Source: RGIG8700 sp045648505 (GTDB taxonomy: Bacteria > Bacillota > Clostridia > RGIG6154). From it: a stretch of 64,000 nt of DNA. Positions 47,865 to 56,008 of the stretch are shown here, piece after piece. Numbering within the stretch: the stretch's first letter is position 1; each line of letters begins with the position of its first letter. The DNA lies in assembly GCA_045648505.1 (NCBI GenBank), contig JAZROD010000002.1, positions 11,333 through 75,332 of the forward strand, read 5' to 3'. Below the pieces are notes generated by a model. The model saw only the letters and a program-made list of their open reading frames with translations, had not been told where the DNA came from and made no database searches. The translations under genes were made by a program, and so were the position numbers.

Positions 47865-48770
47865 TTATGCCCTACACATATTTTCAAGAGCTTCTATTCT
47901 AAAAGCTGTTTTCGGGTGTGATGATTGCAATTTTTCAAGCAAATTTCTCTTGTCTGATATTTCCATATCATAAAATTTATACAAGGCTGACAATAAGGCT
48001 TCGCCGTACCCTAATTCAAACGCCACTTTGTCTGCTCTGTATTCTTCCTTGCGACTTGTAGAAGATACCATAATTGTTAGAAACATCATTGCATATTTTA
48101 ACCCAATACTTAAAATGTTTTTCAAAAAGCCTATAAGACTTCCAAAGAAAGAGTTATCGCCTAGCATAATTTGTAACATCTGCAACACCTTTACAAAAAT
48201 CATTACACCCCAAAAATACACATTAGAGGCTAACGATACAAAAACCGATACCTGACCATCTCCGTTTACAATATGACCGATTTCGTGAGATATAACAGCC
48301 TCTATTTGTTCATCATTCATTGTTTCCATTAGTCCACGAGTAACTGCTATTGTATGTCTGCCAATGGCAAAAGCATTTACATTTACGCTGTCTACAATAT
48401 ATAATTTTAATTCATAATCTATCATTTTGCTATATGCTGTGCCACGCTCTTTTACACTTTCAAATATATCTAAAAGCCTTTCTTTTTCCGTATCTGTCGC
48501 AATATGTCTCACATCATATATCGCCCTCAAAATATACTCGGGCAAATTTGTCAAACAAAGTATTATAAGCAATATGTAAATCATAGCCAAAGTTATATTT
48601 ACACTTATAGGCAATTGAATATTAAACCAAAACAAAAAATAATTTGCTATTAGTAACAATAGTAACCGAGGTCTAACGGCAAAAATTGTAAACGGGTTTG
48701 GCTCTGGTTTCCCTCTATGTTCTTCTGGAATAAGAAAAACTTTTTCTAAATTTTGCATAATTTTTGACAT
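47865..48770 (-). CDS. M48-family (HtpX-like) membrane metalloprotease
   Basis: A 301-residue protein with membrane helices near residues 31-50, 57-75 and two more around 175-235. The zinc motif is SHEIGH (His162, Glu163, His166), with the third ligand in RKEEYRADKVAFELG. HtpX-type enzymes degrade damaged membrane proteins. The gene is the last of the element 2 mobilization operon and lies 14 bp after the TraG-like gene. It may condition the membrane for transfer or act in defence or stress; this is inferred from location. Confidence 0.9.
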   Translation of the reverse strand: MSKIMQNLEKVFLIPEEHRGKPEPNPFTIFAVRPRLLLLLIANYFLFWFNIQLPISVNITLAMIYILLIILCLTNLPEYILRAIYDVRHIATDTEKERLLDIFESVKERGTAYSKMIDYELKLYIVDSVNVNAFAIGRHTIAVTRGLMETMNDEQIEAVISHEIGHIVNGDGQVSVFVSLASNVYFWGVMIFVKVLQMLQIMLGDNSFFGSLIGFLKNILSIGLKYAMMFLTIMVSSTSRKEEYRADKVAFELGYGEALLSALYKFYDMEISDKRNLLEKLQSSHPKTAFRIEALENMCRA

Positions 48771-48784
48771 AATATAATTCTCCT

Positions 48785-50014
48785 TTAAAATTGTTTTATA
48801 ACTTTTATTTTTTCACATTTCCCGTCATCTCTTGACATAAAAACGCCCTCGCCTGTTTTAAACGATTTAATCTCGTCAGGGTGTACAATAAATTCTCGTA
48901 CTCGTTTTGCTGTTCCCATACCTGTTTCTTCTCTTTGATTTAACTGATATGTTAACTGCATTTTTTCATGTGTTCCCAAGGTTTTCGACCATTCCTCAGC
49001 ACTCCTAAAACTGTTTTGCCTCATAATGACATAATTGTTGCAATTTTCTATAATCTGATGTTTAAACGCTTCACCTACTGCTGATTCAAGGTCAGCAAGA
49101 CTTTGCGTTGCACATACACAAGTAACACCTGCACTTCTGCTCTTGTTGATTAAGTCAATAAGCACAGAAGAAGCATATACATTTATTTCATCAAAGACAA
49201 AGAAACTACGATGGTTGCTGTTGAATAATTGGCTCACAGCTTTTTTGCTGTCTATCAAAATTAAACGCCCCAAAGCCTGTGATGTTTCTGGGTAGATTAG
49301 TGGGTTTAAAATAAACAGTATTACCGCACCAGTTTTCAACGCTGAATATATATCTATTCCATTTTCGTCAAAGATTTCTCCCATCTCACTTTCTGCAATT
49401 GTTGCAAATCGTGCTGAAGCCTGTTCTGTTATTTTTCCACTTGCTTTTATTAAATCTAAATTTTCAATATGATTTTCTTTTGTTATCAAACTATTTTTTT
49501 GTAAAACGGCTGATAAACTTTCAAAATTATCTGTTGACATATTTTGAATTATTGATTTGAAAGACAACGGAATTTCTGCAATATTCATTAGCTTTACAAC
49601 TCGCTGTATGTATCTTTCTGTATTGGTTTTATAATGTGGTTCGCTCCATTCCGTCATGTTTATCAACATATCTTTTGCAACGGTTTCTGTTGCATTTTTA
49701 AGCGGGTTATACTTTGCAGATTTTGTAGGCTCGTTCATATTGATTACATAAAGCGGTCTGTTATGCCTTTCACAAAACGCCTTTGTGATTTCATACATTG
49801 AACCTTGTCCTGTATCTCCTTTTCCGTCAACCAACAACAAGCCTATACCTTTTTCGATGCTGTGCAAAATAAAATTTGATAATAATACAGTTTTACCCGC
49901 TCCCGTTGTACCTGATACAAAAATGTGTTTTGCGTTATCAGGACAATATATAGCCTTTTTTAATCTTGTATAACCAATTAAAGTTGAATTTTCTTTATTA
50001 ACAGGACTACTCAT
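48785..50014 (-). CDS. TraG/VirD4-like coupling ATPase
   Basis: About 409 residues from the ATG at 50014 (MSSPVNK), which has GGGGGTAG before it; a start at 50029 is possible. Walker A is SGTTGAGKTVLLS (about 33-45) and Walker B is FFVFDEINVY. The C-terminal part carries the TraM-recognition-like region (CVCATQSLADLESA). Such ATPases couple DNA to a secretion channel or pump it. No transmembrane helices are present; the preceding 146-residue membrane protein may supply the anchor. Coupled by overlap to that gene. Confidence 0.87.
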   Translation of the reverse strand: MSSPVNKENSTLIGYTRLKKAIYCPDNAKHIFVSGTTGAGKTVLLSNFILHSIEKGIGLLLVDGKGDTGQGSMYEITKAFCERHNRPLYVINMNEPTKSAKYNPLKNATETVAKDMLINMTEWSEPHYKTNTERYIQRVVKLMNIAEIPLSFKSIIQNMSTDNFESLSAVLQKNSLITKENHIENLDLIKASGKITEQASARFATIAESEMGEIFDENGIDIYSALKTGAVILFILNPLIYPETSQALGRLILIDSKKAVSQLFNSNHRSFFVFDEINVYASSVLIDLINKSRSAGVTCVCATQSLADLESAVGEAFKHQIIENCNNYVIMRQNSFRSAEEWSKTLGTHEKMQLTYQLNQREETGMGTAKRVREFIVHPDEIKSFKTGEGVFMSRDDGKCEKIKVIKQF

Positions 50015-50447
50015 ATACTCTACCCCCATTTGCTGTAAATTTCCGCTCTAATGACATAATTCCCGCTTGTTCTTTTTTGCGGTTGTACCTCATACGCTTT
50101 ACTGTGTATGAGGCAACTGCAAAAGATACCGCCGTTAATATAAACCAGCTTGTCAAACTATATAAACCATAAACCGATATAGTAAAGCTATGATTTAAAA
50201 TTCCTTTGACAAGATCAACGGCAACTTGTGTTGTTTCTTCTAAAAACACCCCCATTTTAGTACACAATATCACAAGTAACACAATACAAGGAAACAACAC
50301 AAAGTTTTCTTTTCTGTCTGTTCTCAACATCAAAAAAATAAACAAAATATTAAATGGTAATATCGGCAAACATATCAATATTGCAAGTGCCGATATTATC
50401 ACATCAAAAACAGTAATCTGCTTTTGTTCTTTAAACTCTTCTGGCAT
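50007..50447 (-). CDS. Membrane protein of the mobilization operon
   Basis: A 146-residue protein with several hydrophobic segments (about 10-35, 40-60, 95-120), no known domain. It lies between the Replic_Relax gene and the TraG-like ATPase and overlaps both (17 and 8 bp), which suggests that it is the membrane partner of the soluble ATPase. Function inferred from layout only. Confidence 0.75.
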   Translation of the reverse strand: MPEEFKEQKQITVFDVIISALAILICLPILPFNILFIFLMLRTDRKENFVLFPCIVLLVILCTKMGVFLEETTQVAVDLVKGILNHSFTISVYGLYSLTSWFILTAVSFAVASYTVKRMRYNRKKEQAGIMSLERKFTANGGRVYE

Positions 50448-51057
50448 ATTCCATCACCTTTTCTAACGGCGTTATTTTTACGCCATATTTTTCACCTATA
50501 ACTTTTACATTATCAACCACCTTTTGTCTGTCGCTTGGAATAAACCAAAGCTGAAAATCAAAAATTTTGTAATTATTCTTTATGTTCTTTTCAAGAGTTA
50601 TTGGCTTTTTTGCTGACAACTCAATTTCTACGCAATAGGTTTTATTGTCTTTTGTATATTCAAAGTCGGGGAAGTGTTTAGGATTACCAAACCCCGCTTT
50701 ATGTTTCATTTCTCGTTCAGTTGTAATGCTTGATTTTTCTACACCCTCATTATTTATCAAATATATAGCGGTATCAATTACAGCTATATCATGCGTTATC
50801 TGTTCTATTCTTACATTCGTGGTGTAATATTCCAAATCAAGCAATCTTTCTGCTCTTTTTGTAACAAAATAAAGTCTTGGAACTCCATATATAAAATGTT
50901 TTCTTTCTATATAGCCCGCTTCTATCAGCTTCTTTAATCTCCTATCACATGCACGCTGACCGCTAAAACCACATAAGACTTTTATTTGTCTTGAAAGTAA
51001 AAAACGCCATTTTTGAATTTCTTTAATAATAGCTATATCTCTTTCCATTAAAACCAT
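50431..51057 (-). CDS. Replication-relaxation (Replic_Relax) family protein
   Basis: A 208-residue protein with the N-terminal winged-helix pattern (IIKEIQKWRFLLSRQIKVLC, RRLKKLIEAGYIERK) and the C-terminal nuclease-like stretch (FPDFEYTKDNKTYCVEIELS) of the Replic_Relax family (PF13814 type), which acts in plasmid and integrative-element replication and transfer. It follows the small excisionase gene by 13 bp with GAAAGGTGG before the ATG. With the TraG-like ATPase it forms the DNA-processing set of element 2. Confidence 0.85.
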   Translation of the reverse strand: MVLMERDIAIIKEIQKWRFLLSRQIKVLCGFSGQRACDRRLKKLIEAGYIERKHFIYGVPRLYFVTKRAERLLDLEYYTTNVRIEQITHDIAVIDTAIYLINNEGVEKSSITTEREMKHKAGFGNPKHFPDFEYTKDNKTYCVEIELSAKKPITLEKNIKNNYKIFDFQLWFIPSDRQKVVDNVKVIGEKYGVKITPLEKVMEYARRV

Positions 51058-51070
51058 ATAAAACCACCTT

Positions 51071-51244
51071 TCAAATTTCGCTTTCGTTTAAATATTCGAT
51101 AAATTTTTCATAATTTATCAAATATTTCGCCCCTGCTTTACGATAGACAATTTTGTCTTGTAAACACAATTGCCTTATGTAATGCACGGCTAAACCTGTC
51201 CGTTTTGCTGTTTCCTTAATTGTCAACATCGTTGGTGCTGTCAT
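51071..51244 (-). CDS. Small excisionase-like helix-turn-helix protein
   Basis: A 57-residue gene with the strong site GAAAGGGGGC before its ATG at 51244. The protein (MTAPTMLTIKETAKRTGLAV start) has the excisionase/MerR-like helix-turn-helix TIKETAKRTGLAVHYIRQLC and ends LNESEI. It is the first gene of the leftward mobilization operon. It should promote excision and may also regulate the promoter pair upstream. Confidence 0.85.
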   Translation of the reverse strand: MTAPTMLTIKETAKRTGLAVHYIRQLCLQDKIVYRKAGAKYLINYEKFIEYLNESEI

Positions 51245-51330
51245 TTTTTTGCCCCCTTTCTATTTATATTTATTAAATATTCTTTTGTTGTGCAAGATTT
51301 TTTTGCTTTTTGATTTTAAATTTCAAAACA

Positions 51331-51376
51331 ATCTTGACAAGTGAATTATAATATGTTAAAATAGTTTTGTCAAGAT
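51331..51376. promoter_or_regulatory. Fully overlapping face-to-face promoters within an inverted repeat
   Basis: Plus strand: TTGACA (51334-51339), 17 bases, TAAAAT (51357-51362). Minus strand: TTGACA (51373-51368), 17 bases, TATAAT (51350-51345). The outer ends form a perfect 10-bp inverted repeat (ATCTTGACAA / TTGTCAAGAT). RNA polymerase cannot occupy both promoters at once. The plus promoter serves repressor-integrase and the minus promoter serves the mobilization operon. Confidence 0.85.
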
Positions 51377-51431
51377 AATTTGGAAATTTTTTTTAAAAAG
51401 CAAATATTTATTGCTAAAAGGAGTTACTATT

Positions 51432-52037
51432 ATGAAAAATCAAAAGAGTATATCAGAAACTGAAAGGACATTTACCGAAAGACTTAACACTCTTATGAAA
51501 AACAAAAACATAACCCAAGCTATGCTTGCAGATGTGTTAGGCGTATCACGTCAAGCGGTGTCAACATATTCAAAGGGCGATATTTCGCCAGATTTTGAAA
51601 AGTTTAAAAAAATATGTGAATTTTTCAAGGTATCAACCGACTATATGTTAGGAATTTCAAACTCTGAAAGTATTATAGCTGAAGAACGTCTATGCTCTGA
51701 ATTTACTGGCTTAAATACAAACTCAATAAAAGTACTTAATTCAATAAGCAATCACGATACAGAAGAAGAAAAAATTTTAGAAAAGCTGTTAAATAGTATC
51801 TTGATAAATAAAGATGGTTTAATAATTCTTGCTAAAAAAATAATAGGTTGTTATAACGCTTATGTTGTTGAACATAATGACAACATATCTTCTAATGACA
51901 CAAATACAGGAACAGCACAATTTGATTACAGAACATCAAGATTTTTGGCTTGCGATTGGTTTGATGACATAATAGAAGATATTGTCTTGACTATGTATGA
52001 AGAAAAGAGGGGTAACAATGGCAACGAAAACAAATAG
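51432..52037 (+). CDS. CI-like repressor of element 2
   Basis: A 201-residue protein from the ATG at 51432, chosen for the AAAGGAG site 8 bases upstream. An Xre/CI helix-turn-helix occupies about residues 10-65 (LNTLMKNKNITQAMLADVLG, SRQAVSTYSKGDISPDFEKF). The C-terminal helical part has no peptidase motif. It probably binds the inverted repeat over the overlapping promoters. It ends in TAG and overlaps the integrase start by 20 bp. Confidence 0.88.
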   Translation: MKNQKSISETERTFTERLNTLMKNKNITQAMLADVLGVSRQAVSTYSKGDISPDFEKFKKICEFFKVSTDYMLGISNSESIIAEERLCSEFTGLNTNSIKVLNSISNHDTEEEKILEKLLNSILINKDGLIILAKKIIGCYNAYVVEHNDNISSNDTNTGTAQFDYRTSRFLACDWFDDIIEDIVLTMYEEKRGNNGNENK

Positions 52038-53469
52038 CGGTTTGCCGTCTGGCGTTTCTGCTGTAAAAAACCGCCCAGGGCTTTACCGCATTAGATGTGC
52101 GGTGCATGGCAAGAATTACAGCGAATATTACAGAACGGAAGAAACAAGCAAAAAGAAACTGCAAAGCGAACTGCAAAAAGTGGTTGATTCGTTCAAGGAA
52201 CGTATCGAGTGCGGAATGCTAAAAAATAATGACATTAGTGAAAAAAGCACTTTTGAACAAGCGGTTGAATGGTTTGTTAATATGCGAAAATTAAATATTC
52301 GGGAAAGCACACAGCTAACCGACAAATTTATTTTTGAGCATTACCTTGTCCCCCGCATTGGCAAGTATAAACTAAAAGAAATCACATCGCCTATGGTTAC
52401 AAAATTATTAGCAGAGCTGTTAGAAAAAGGCGGTGGCGGGCGTGCTACTTATAACGCAAAACCTGAGTTTATAGAACTGATGCACGAAAGAAAACCGAAA
52501 AGAACTGACGGCGGTTTTAATCTTGTTGCTCGGGAAATAGGCATAAATGAAGATACTACATTTATACGAGTGAGAAAAGGCGGGAACTGTAACGAAGATG
52601 TCGCAAAAAGAGTTGCTAAATATTATGGTGTATCACTCGGCACAGCGTTTGACAAAAAAGAAGATATAAAACCGCTGTCGGCTTCTTATGTATCAAAAAT
52701 CACATACACGCTGTCAGCCCTTTTCACAGCTTGCGTTAAAAATGGCGTTTTACTTACTAACCCTGTTGCCAATGCGACAAAACCCCGCATTGGTGAAATG
52801 GATATACCCCCATATCTTGATAATACAACTATACCGATATTTTTAAACGCACTAAACGAAATCAATATTGATAACTCAATACGTGTTTCGTTGATATTGA
52901 TGTTAATGCTTGGTTTGAGAAGCGGGGAAGCTCGGGCGTTGCGCTGGGTAGATGTTGACTTTAATTCAAATGTTGTCAGCATCGAAAAAAATGTAGGCGA
53001 TACATTTAATGGTTTAGCGTTGACCGATTTGAAAACAAAGAGGTCAAGGCGTAAATTACCGCTTTCGCTGTTACTGAAAGATATATTATTAGAGCATAAA
53101 AGCATATTAGACGAACAAGCAAAGCAACACGGAAAGTCTTGGAATAAAAACGGCGTTATATGTCCTAGCTTGGCGGGTGAACTAATGGAAAAAGCTGTCC
53201 CGAATAAAGCAATAAAAAAGATACTAAACCAATATAAAGAATTACCGCAAAATCTCCATGCTCACTCTTTACGTCATAGTTTTGTATCTTTACTGATTTC
53301 AAACGGACTTGATGTTGTAAATGTTGCTTCGCTTGCGGGCGATACCATAGAAATAATTAGCAAGCATTACGCCCATAGTTTTGCAGAGCGTAGAGCCGCC
53401 GCAATGAATATTGTCGGCGACTCGTTCGCACAGCTTAATAACAGCCCCCAATATTTAAAAATATCATAA
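52018..53469 (+). CDS. Site-specific tyrosine integrase of element 2
   Basis: A 483-residue protein from ATG 52018 (GAGGGG upstream). Arm-binding N-terminal domain, core-binding domain, and catalytic domain with Arg in GLRSGEARALRW, His/Arg in HSLRHSF, and nucleophile Tyr in KHYAHSF. A ~75-residue insertion (about 155-225, EIGINEDTTFIRVRKG) lies between core-binding and catalytic parts. It lies next to the guaA attachment site and should recognise the CGAGTGGGA core. It is followed by a terminator and arm-type repeats. Confidence 0.95.
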   Translation: MATKTNSGLPSGVSAVKNRPGLYRIRCAVHGKNYSEYYRTEETSKKKLQSELQKVVDSFKERIECGMLKNNDISEKSTFEQAVEWFVNMRKLNIRESTQLTDKFIFEHYLVPRIGKYKLKEITSPMVTKLLAELLEKGGGGRATYNAKPEFIELMHERKPKRTDGGFNLVAREIGINEDTTFIRVRKGGNCNEDVAKRVAKYYGVSLGTAFDKKEDIKPLSASYVSKITYTLSALFTACVKNGVLLTNPVANATKPRIGEMDIPPYLDNTTIPIFLNALNEINIDNSIRVSLILMLMLGLRSGEARALRWVDVDFNSNVVSIEKNVGDTFNGLALTDLKTKRSRRKLPLSLLLKDILLEHKSILDEQAKQHGKSWNKNGVICPSLAGELMEKAVPNKAIKKILNQYKELPQNLHAHSLRHSFVSLLISNGLDVVNVASLAGDTIEIISKHYAHSFAERRAAAMNIVGDSFAQLNNSPQYLKIS

Positions 53470-53475
53470 AAGTAT

Positions 53476-53510
53476 AAAACGCCTTTGTTCGAAAACGACA
53501 AGGGCGTTTT
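53476..53510 (+). terminator. Terminator of the element 2 integrase
   Basis: A 13-bp stem with one G-U pair (aaaacgcctttgt / acaagggcgtttt) and a 9-base loop, then TT, starting 7 bases after the integrase stop. Confidence 0.85.
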
Positions 53511-53511
53511 T

Positions 53512-53566
53512 TGTAGTCAATTTTGTAGTCAAAAAATTGTAAAAAGTGGCTAAAATTTAGACTACA
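53512..53566. repeat. Right arm-type integrase repeats
   Basis: tgtagtcaatttt at 53512 and tgtagtcaaaaaatt at 53524 repeat the pattern at 44298-44323, and an inverted copy (gactaca) follows at 53560-53566. They are probably integrase arm sites. Confidence 0.7.
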
Positions 53567-53589
53567 ACACAAAAGGTTACAAAAAGCAA

Positions 53590-53630
53590 AGATGCCGTAA
53601 AACCTTATTTTACAAGGGTTTACGGCATCT
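53590..53630 (-). terminator. guaA terminator supplied by element 2
   Basis: A 17-base stem with one mismatch (agatgccgtaaaacctt / aagggtttacggcatct) 27 bases after the guaA stop. Since the crossover core lies inside guaA, this terminator is element DNA replacing the original one. Confidence 0.75.
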
Positions 53631-53656
53631 TATTAAAATTTACAAAACCTCAAATT

Positions 53657-53670
53657 CTACTCCCACTCGA
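53657..53670. other. Right attachment site within the last guaA codons
   Basis: Minus strand: TCGAGTGGGAGTAG. The core CGAGTGGGA (53669-53661) is identical to that at 44236-44228. The remaining codons E-W-E-TAG keep GuaA intact. Confidence 0.72.
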
Positions 53671-54640
53671 TTGTGCCTACTGGCTTTGGAGTGAGGTCTA
53701 AGAGGACACGGTTGATGCCTTCTACTTCTGCTGTGATTCTGTTCGTGATTTTGTGAAGAACTTCGTATGGAATTTCTTCGATTGTTGCAGTCATAGCGTC
53801 TGTTGTATTAACGGCACGGATGATTGCAGGCCATCCTTCGTATCTCTTGTCATCACGAACGCCAACGCTCTTGAAATCAGGAACGGCAATGAAGTACTGC
53901 CATACTTTTCCTGCAAGACCGCAGTTGTCAAATTCTTCACGAAGAATTGCGTCTGCTTCTCTGAGGGCGTGGAGTCTGTCCTTTGTGATTGCACCAAGGC
54001 AACGAACACCAAGGCCTGGACCCGGGAATGGCTGACGGTCTACCATTGAAGCAGGGAGACCAAGAGCTTTACCAACAACTCTTACTTCATCTTTATATAA
54101 GAGTTTAACCGGTTCAACAAGTTCAAACTTCATTTCTTCAGGAAGTCCGCCTACATTGTGGTGAGCTTTAACGCCATCACTTTCAAGGATGTCAGGATAA
54201 ATTGTACCCTGAGCCAAGAAGTCAACATCTGTTAATTTTCTTGCTTCTTCGTCAAATACAACGATGAATTCACCACCGATGATTTTTCTCTTTGTTTCAG
54301 GATCTGCAACATCTTTGAGTTTGTCTAAAAATCTGTCTGTTGCATCGATATAGATAAGGTTTGCATCAAGTTCTTTGCCAAAAACTTCAACAACCTGTTC
54401 ACTTTCGCCTTTACGCATAAGTCCGTGGTTAACGTGAACGCAGATAAGCTGTTTGCCGATTGCTTTAATAAGAAGCGCAGCAACAACAGAACTGTCAACA
54501 CCGCCGGAGAGTGCAAGTAATACTTTCTTGTCGCCAACCTGCTGTCTCACGAGTTCAACTTGTTCGTCGATGAATTTGTCAGCAAGTTCTTTAGTAACGA
54601 TTCTTTCCATAGAGTCAGGTCTAACATTTGGGTTTAACAT
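53657..54640 (-). CDS. guaA: GMP synthase lacking the glutaminase domain
   Basis: A 327-residue protein: ATP-pyrophosphatase domain with the P-loop LALSGGVDSS (about 41-50) and the C-terminal dimerisation domain with FPGPGLGVRCLG and final TIEWE. It converts XMP to GMP. The N-terminal class I glutaminase domain (about 190 residues) of ordinary ~510-residue GuaA is missing; a strong AGGAGGT before the ATG shows that the gene really starts here. It would need a separate glutaminase subunit or free ammonia, as in two-subunit GMP synthases. It is 29 bp after cysK in one operon. Element 2 is inserted in its last codons. The stop is TAG. Confidence 0.93.
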   Translation of the reverse strand: MLNPNVRPDSMERIVTKELADKFIDEQVELVRQQVGDKKVLLALSGGVDSSVVAALLIKAIGKQLICVHVNHGLMRKGESEQVVEVFGKELDANLIYIDATDRFLDKLKDVADPETKRKIIGGEFIVVFDEEARKLTDVDFLAQGTIYPDILESDGVKAHHNVGGLPEEMKFELVEPVKLLYKDEVRVVGKALGLPASMVDRQPFPGPGLGVRCLGAITKDRLHALREADAILREEFDNCGLAGKVWQYFIAVPDFKSVGVRDDKRYEGWPAIIRAVNTTDAMTATIEEIPYEVLHKITNRITAEVEGINRVLLDLTPKPVGTIEWE

Positions 54641-54669
54641 AAAAATTACCTCCTGTGTATAATAAAATT

Positions 54670-55599
54670 TTATTCTTCAAAAAGTGGGGTAGAGAAGTAT
54701 CTTTCTGCAGTATCGGGAAGAACTGTAACAACGGTTTTACCTTTGCCAAGCTTTTTAGCAAGCTTTATTGCTGCTGCAACATTTGTACCGCCTGATATAC
54801 CGCACATAATACCTTCTTTTGAAGCAAGCTGTTTTGCACAGGTAATTGCTTCTTCATCTTTAATAATACAAACATCATTAAATATTTCTGTATTTAAAAT
54901 TTCAGGGATGATACCATCACCGATACCCATCTGCAGATGAGTTCCTATTGAACCGCCTGAAAGAATCGCGGCGTTTTCAGGTTCAACCGCCCAGATTTCC
55001 ATATGAGGATTAGCTTCTTTTAAAACCTCACCGATACCTGTAATTGTTCCGCCAGTTCCGATGCCTGAACAAAAACCGTGAATAGGTTTATTAACCTGTT
55101 TTAAAATTTCAACTGCAGTCTGTGTTCTCTGAATTTCAGGGTTTGCAGGATTTTCAAACTGTTGTGGAACAAAAACGTTTTTATTTTCTCTCTGCATTTT
55201 AAGGGCAGTTTCAAGACATTCTTCAATACAAGCACCAATATCACCTGCATCGTGAACAAGGATTACTTCTGCACCGTAATGCTTAACAAGTTTTCTTCTT
55301 TCTTCTGAAACAGAGTCAGGCATAATAATAATTGTTTTATAGCCTCTTACAGCACCCACAAGAGCAAGACCAATGCCCTGATTTCCGCTTGTTGGTTCAA
55401 CGATTATTGTATCTTTATTTAAAAGACCTTTTTTCTCTGCGTCAAGTATCATATTGTAAGCAGTTCTTGTTTTGATTGAACCGCCAACATTAAGACCTTC
55501 AAACTTAACAAGAATTTCAGCACCATCAGGGTCTGCCATCTTTGAAAGCCTTATAACGGGAGTGTTACCCATTGCCTCTAAAATATTATTGCAAATCAT
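54670..55599 (-). CDS. cysK: Cysteine synthase A
   Basis: A 309-residue PLP enzyme. The PLP lysine lies in GLNVGGSIKTRTAYNMI (about 35-51), followed by PTSGNQGIGLAL, the phosphate-binding GTGGTITGIGEVL and GISGGTNVAAA near the end. It makes cysteine from O-acetylserine and sulfide. First gene of the cysK-guaA transcript. The promoter lies about 300 bases upstream and the leader contains a 274-bp element bounded by inverted repeats, so control at the RNA level is possible. Confidence 0.93.
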   Translation of the reverse strand: MICNNILEAMGNTPVIRLSKMADPDGAEILVKFEGLNVGGSIKTRTAYNMILDAEKKGLLNKDTIIVEPTSGNQGIGLALVGAVRGYKTIIIMPDSVSEERRKLVKHYGAEVILVHDAGDIGACIEECLETALKMQRENKNVFVPQQFENPANPEIQRTQTAVEILKQVNKPIHGFCSGIGTGGTITGIGEVLKEANPHMEIWAVEPENAAILSGGSIGTHLQMGIGDGIIPEILNTEIFNDVCIIKDEEAITCAKQLASKEGIMCGISGGTNVAAAIKLAKKLGKGKTVVTVLPDTAERYFSTPLFEE

Positions 55600-55612
55600 T
55601 TATAACCTCTTA

Positions 55613-55886
55613 GTGTGACAGGACCTGTATTTAATATGGTTTAAAAGGTAAATTTTACGCCCACATTTGTTAAAACACTTGCAAATACACAAAGTATTAG
55701 CTGTGTGTTTTGCCTCTGTGGACAAAAAATTTTCTCTTTTAAACTTTAGTGAACCCTGTCGCATAATAAAAATTTTGTTATTTGGTGCGTAAAAACGCAG
55801 TAAGGCTGACGCCTTTCAAGTTTGACAAGCCAAAAGAACGGAATTTTAATATGCGAAGGGCATATCAAATGCAGGTCTTGTCACAC
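55613..55886. repeat. 274-bp element with 26-bp terminal inverted repeats in the cysK leader
   Basis: Left end gtgtgacaggacctgtattt (55613 on) and right end 55861-55886 are complementary at 23 of 26 positions. The interior has no gene. It looks like a MITE, but no target duplication is visible and it begins almost exactly at the predicted cysK transcript start, so it could also be a structured leader. Confidence 0.7.
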
Positions 55887-55904
55887 TCAAATTAATAATA
55901 ATTT

Positions 55905-55933
55905 ATTATATACTTTTATATTTATGTTGTCAA
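55905..55933 (-). promoter_or_regulatory. Consensus promoter of cysK-guaA
   Basis: Minus strand TTGACA (55933-55928), 17-base spacer, TATAAT (55910-55905). The transcript start near 55898 gives a leader of about 300 bases. Confidence 0.85.
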
Positions 55934-55962
55934 TTATTTTTTGTGATAAAATTATGTAGCTA

Positions 55963-55991
55963 TAGACAAAATTTAAAAAATATTGTAAAAT
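55963..55991 (+). promoter_or_regulatory. Promoter of the phosphodiesterase gene
   Basis: TAGACA, a 17-base spacer and TAAAAT, 17 bases before the ATG at 56009, with GAGGTGAAA as ribosome site. Confidence 0.7.
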
Positions 55992-56008
55992 GTTTTTGAG
56001 GTGAAAAT

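Larger units (their letters stand above)
44228..53669. mobile_element. Integrative mobilizable element 2 inserted at the 3' end of guaA
   Basis: About 9.4 kb bounded by matching core sites, with integrase arm-type repeats at both ends and the integrase next to the guaA end. Genes: stalk-domain protein, replication-initiator-like gene (frameshifted), J-domain protein, M48 protease, TraG/VirD4-like ATPase, membrane protein, Replic_Relax protein, small excisionase, repressor and integrase. It has DNA-processing genes but no full conjugation pore. Confidence 0.8.

Noticed and set aside
44200..53700. tRNA gene as the insertion target of the element
   Set aside because: No tRNA is seen at either end; the duplicated core lies in the guaA coding end.
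55613..55886. A T-box or S-box riboswitch in the cysK leader
   Set aside because: No T-box signature, K-turn or SAM-box core could be found; only the terminal repeats are convincing.
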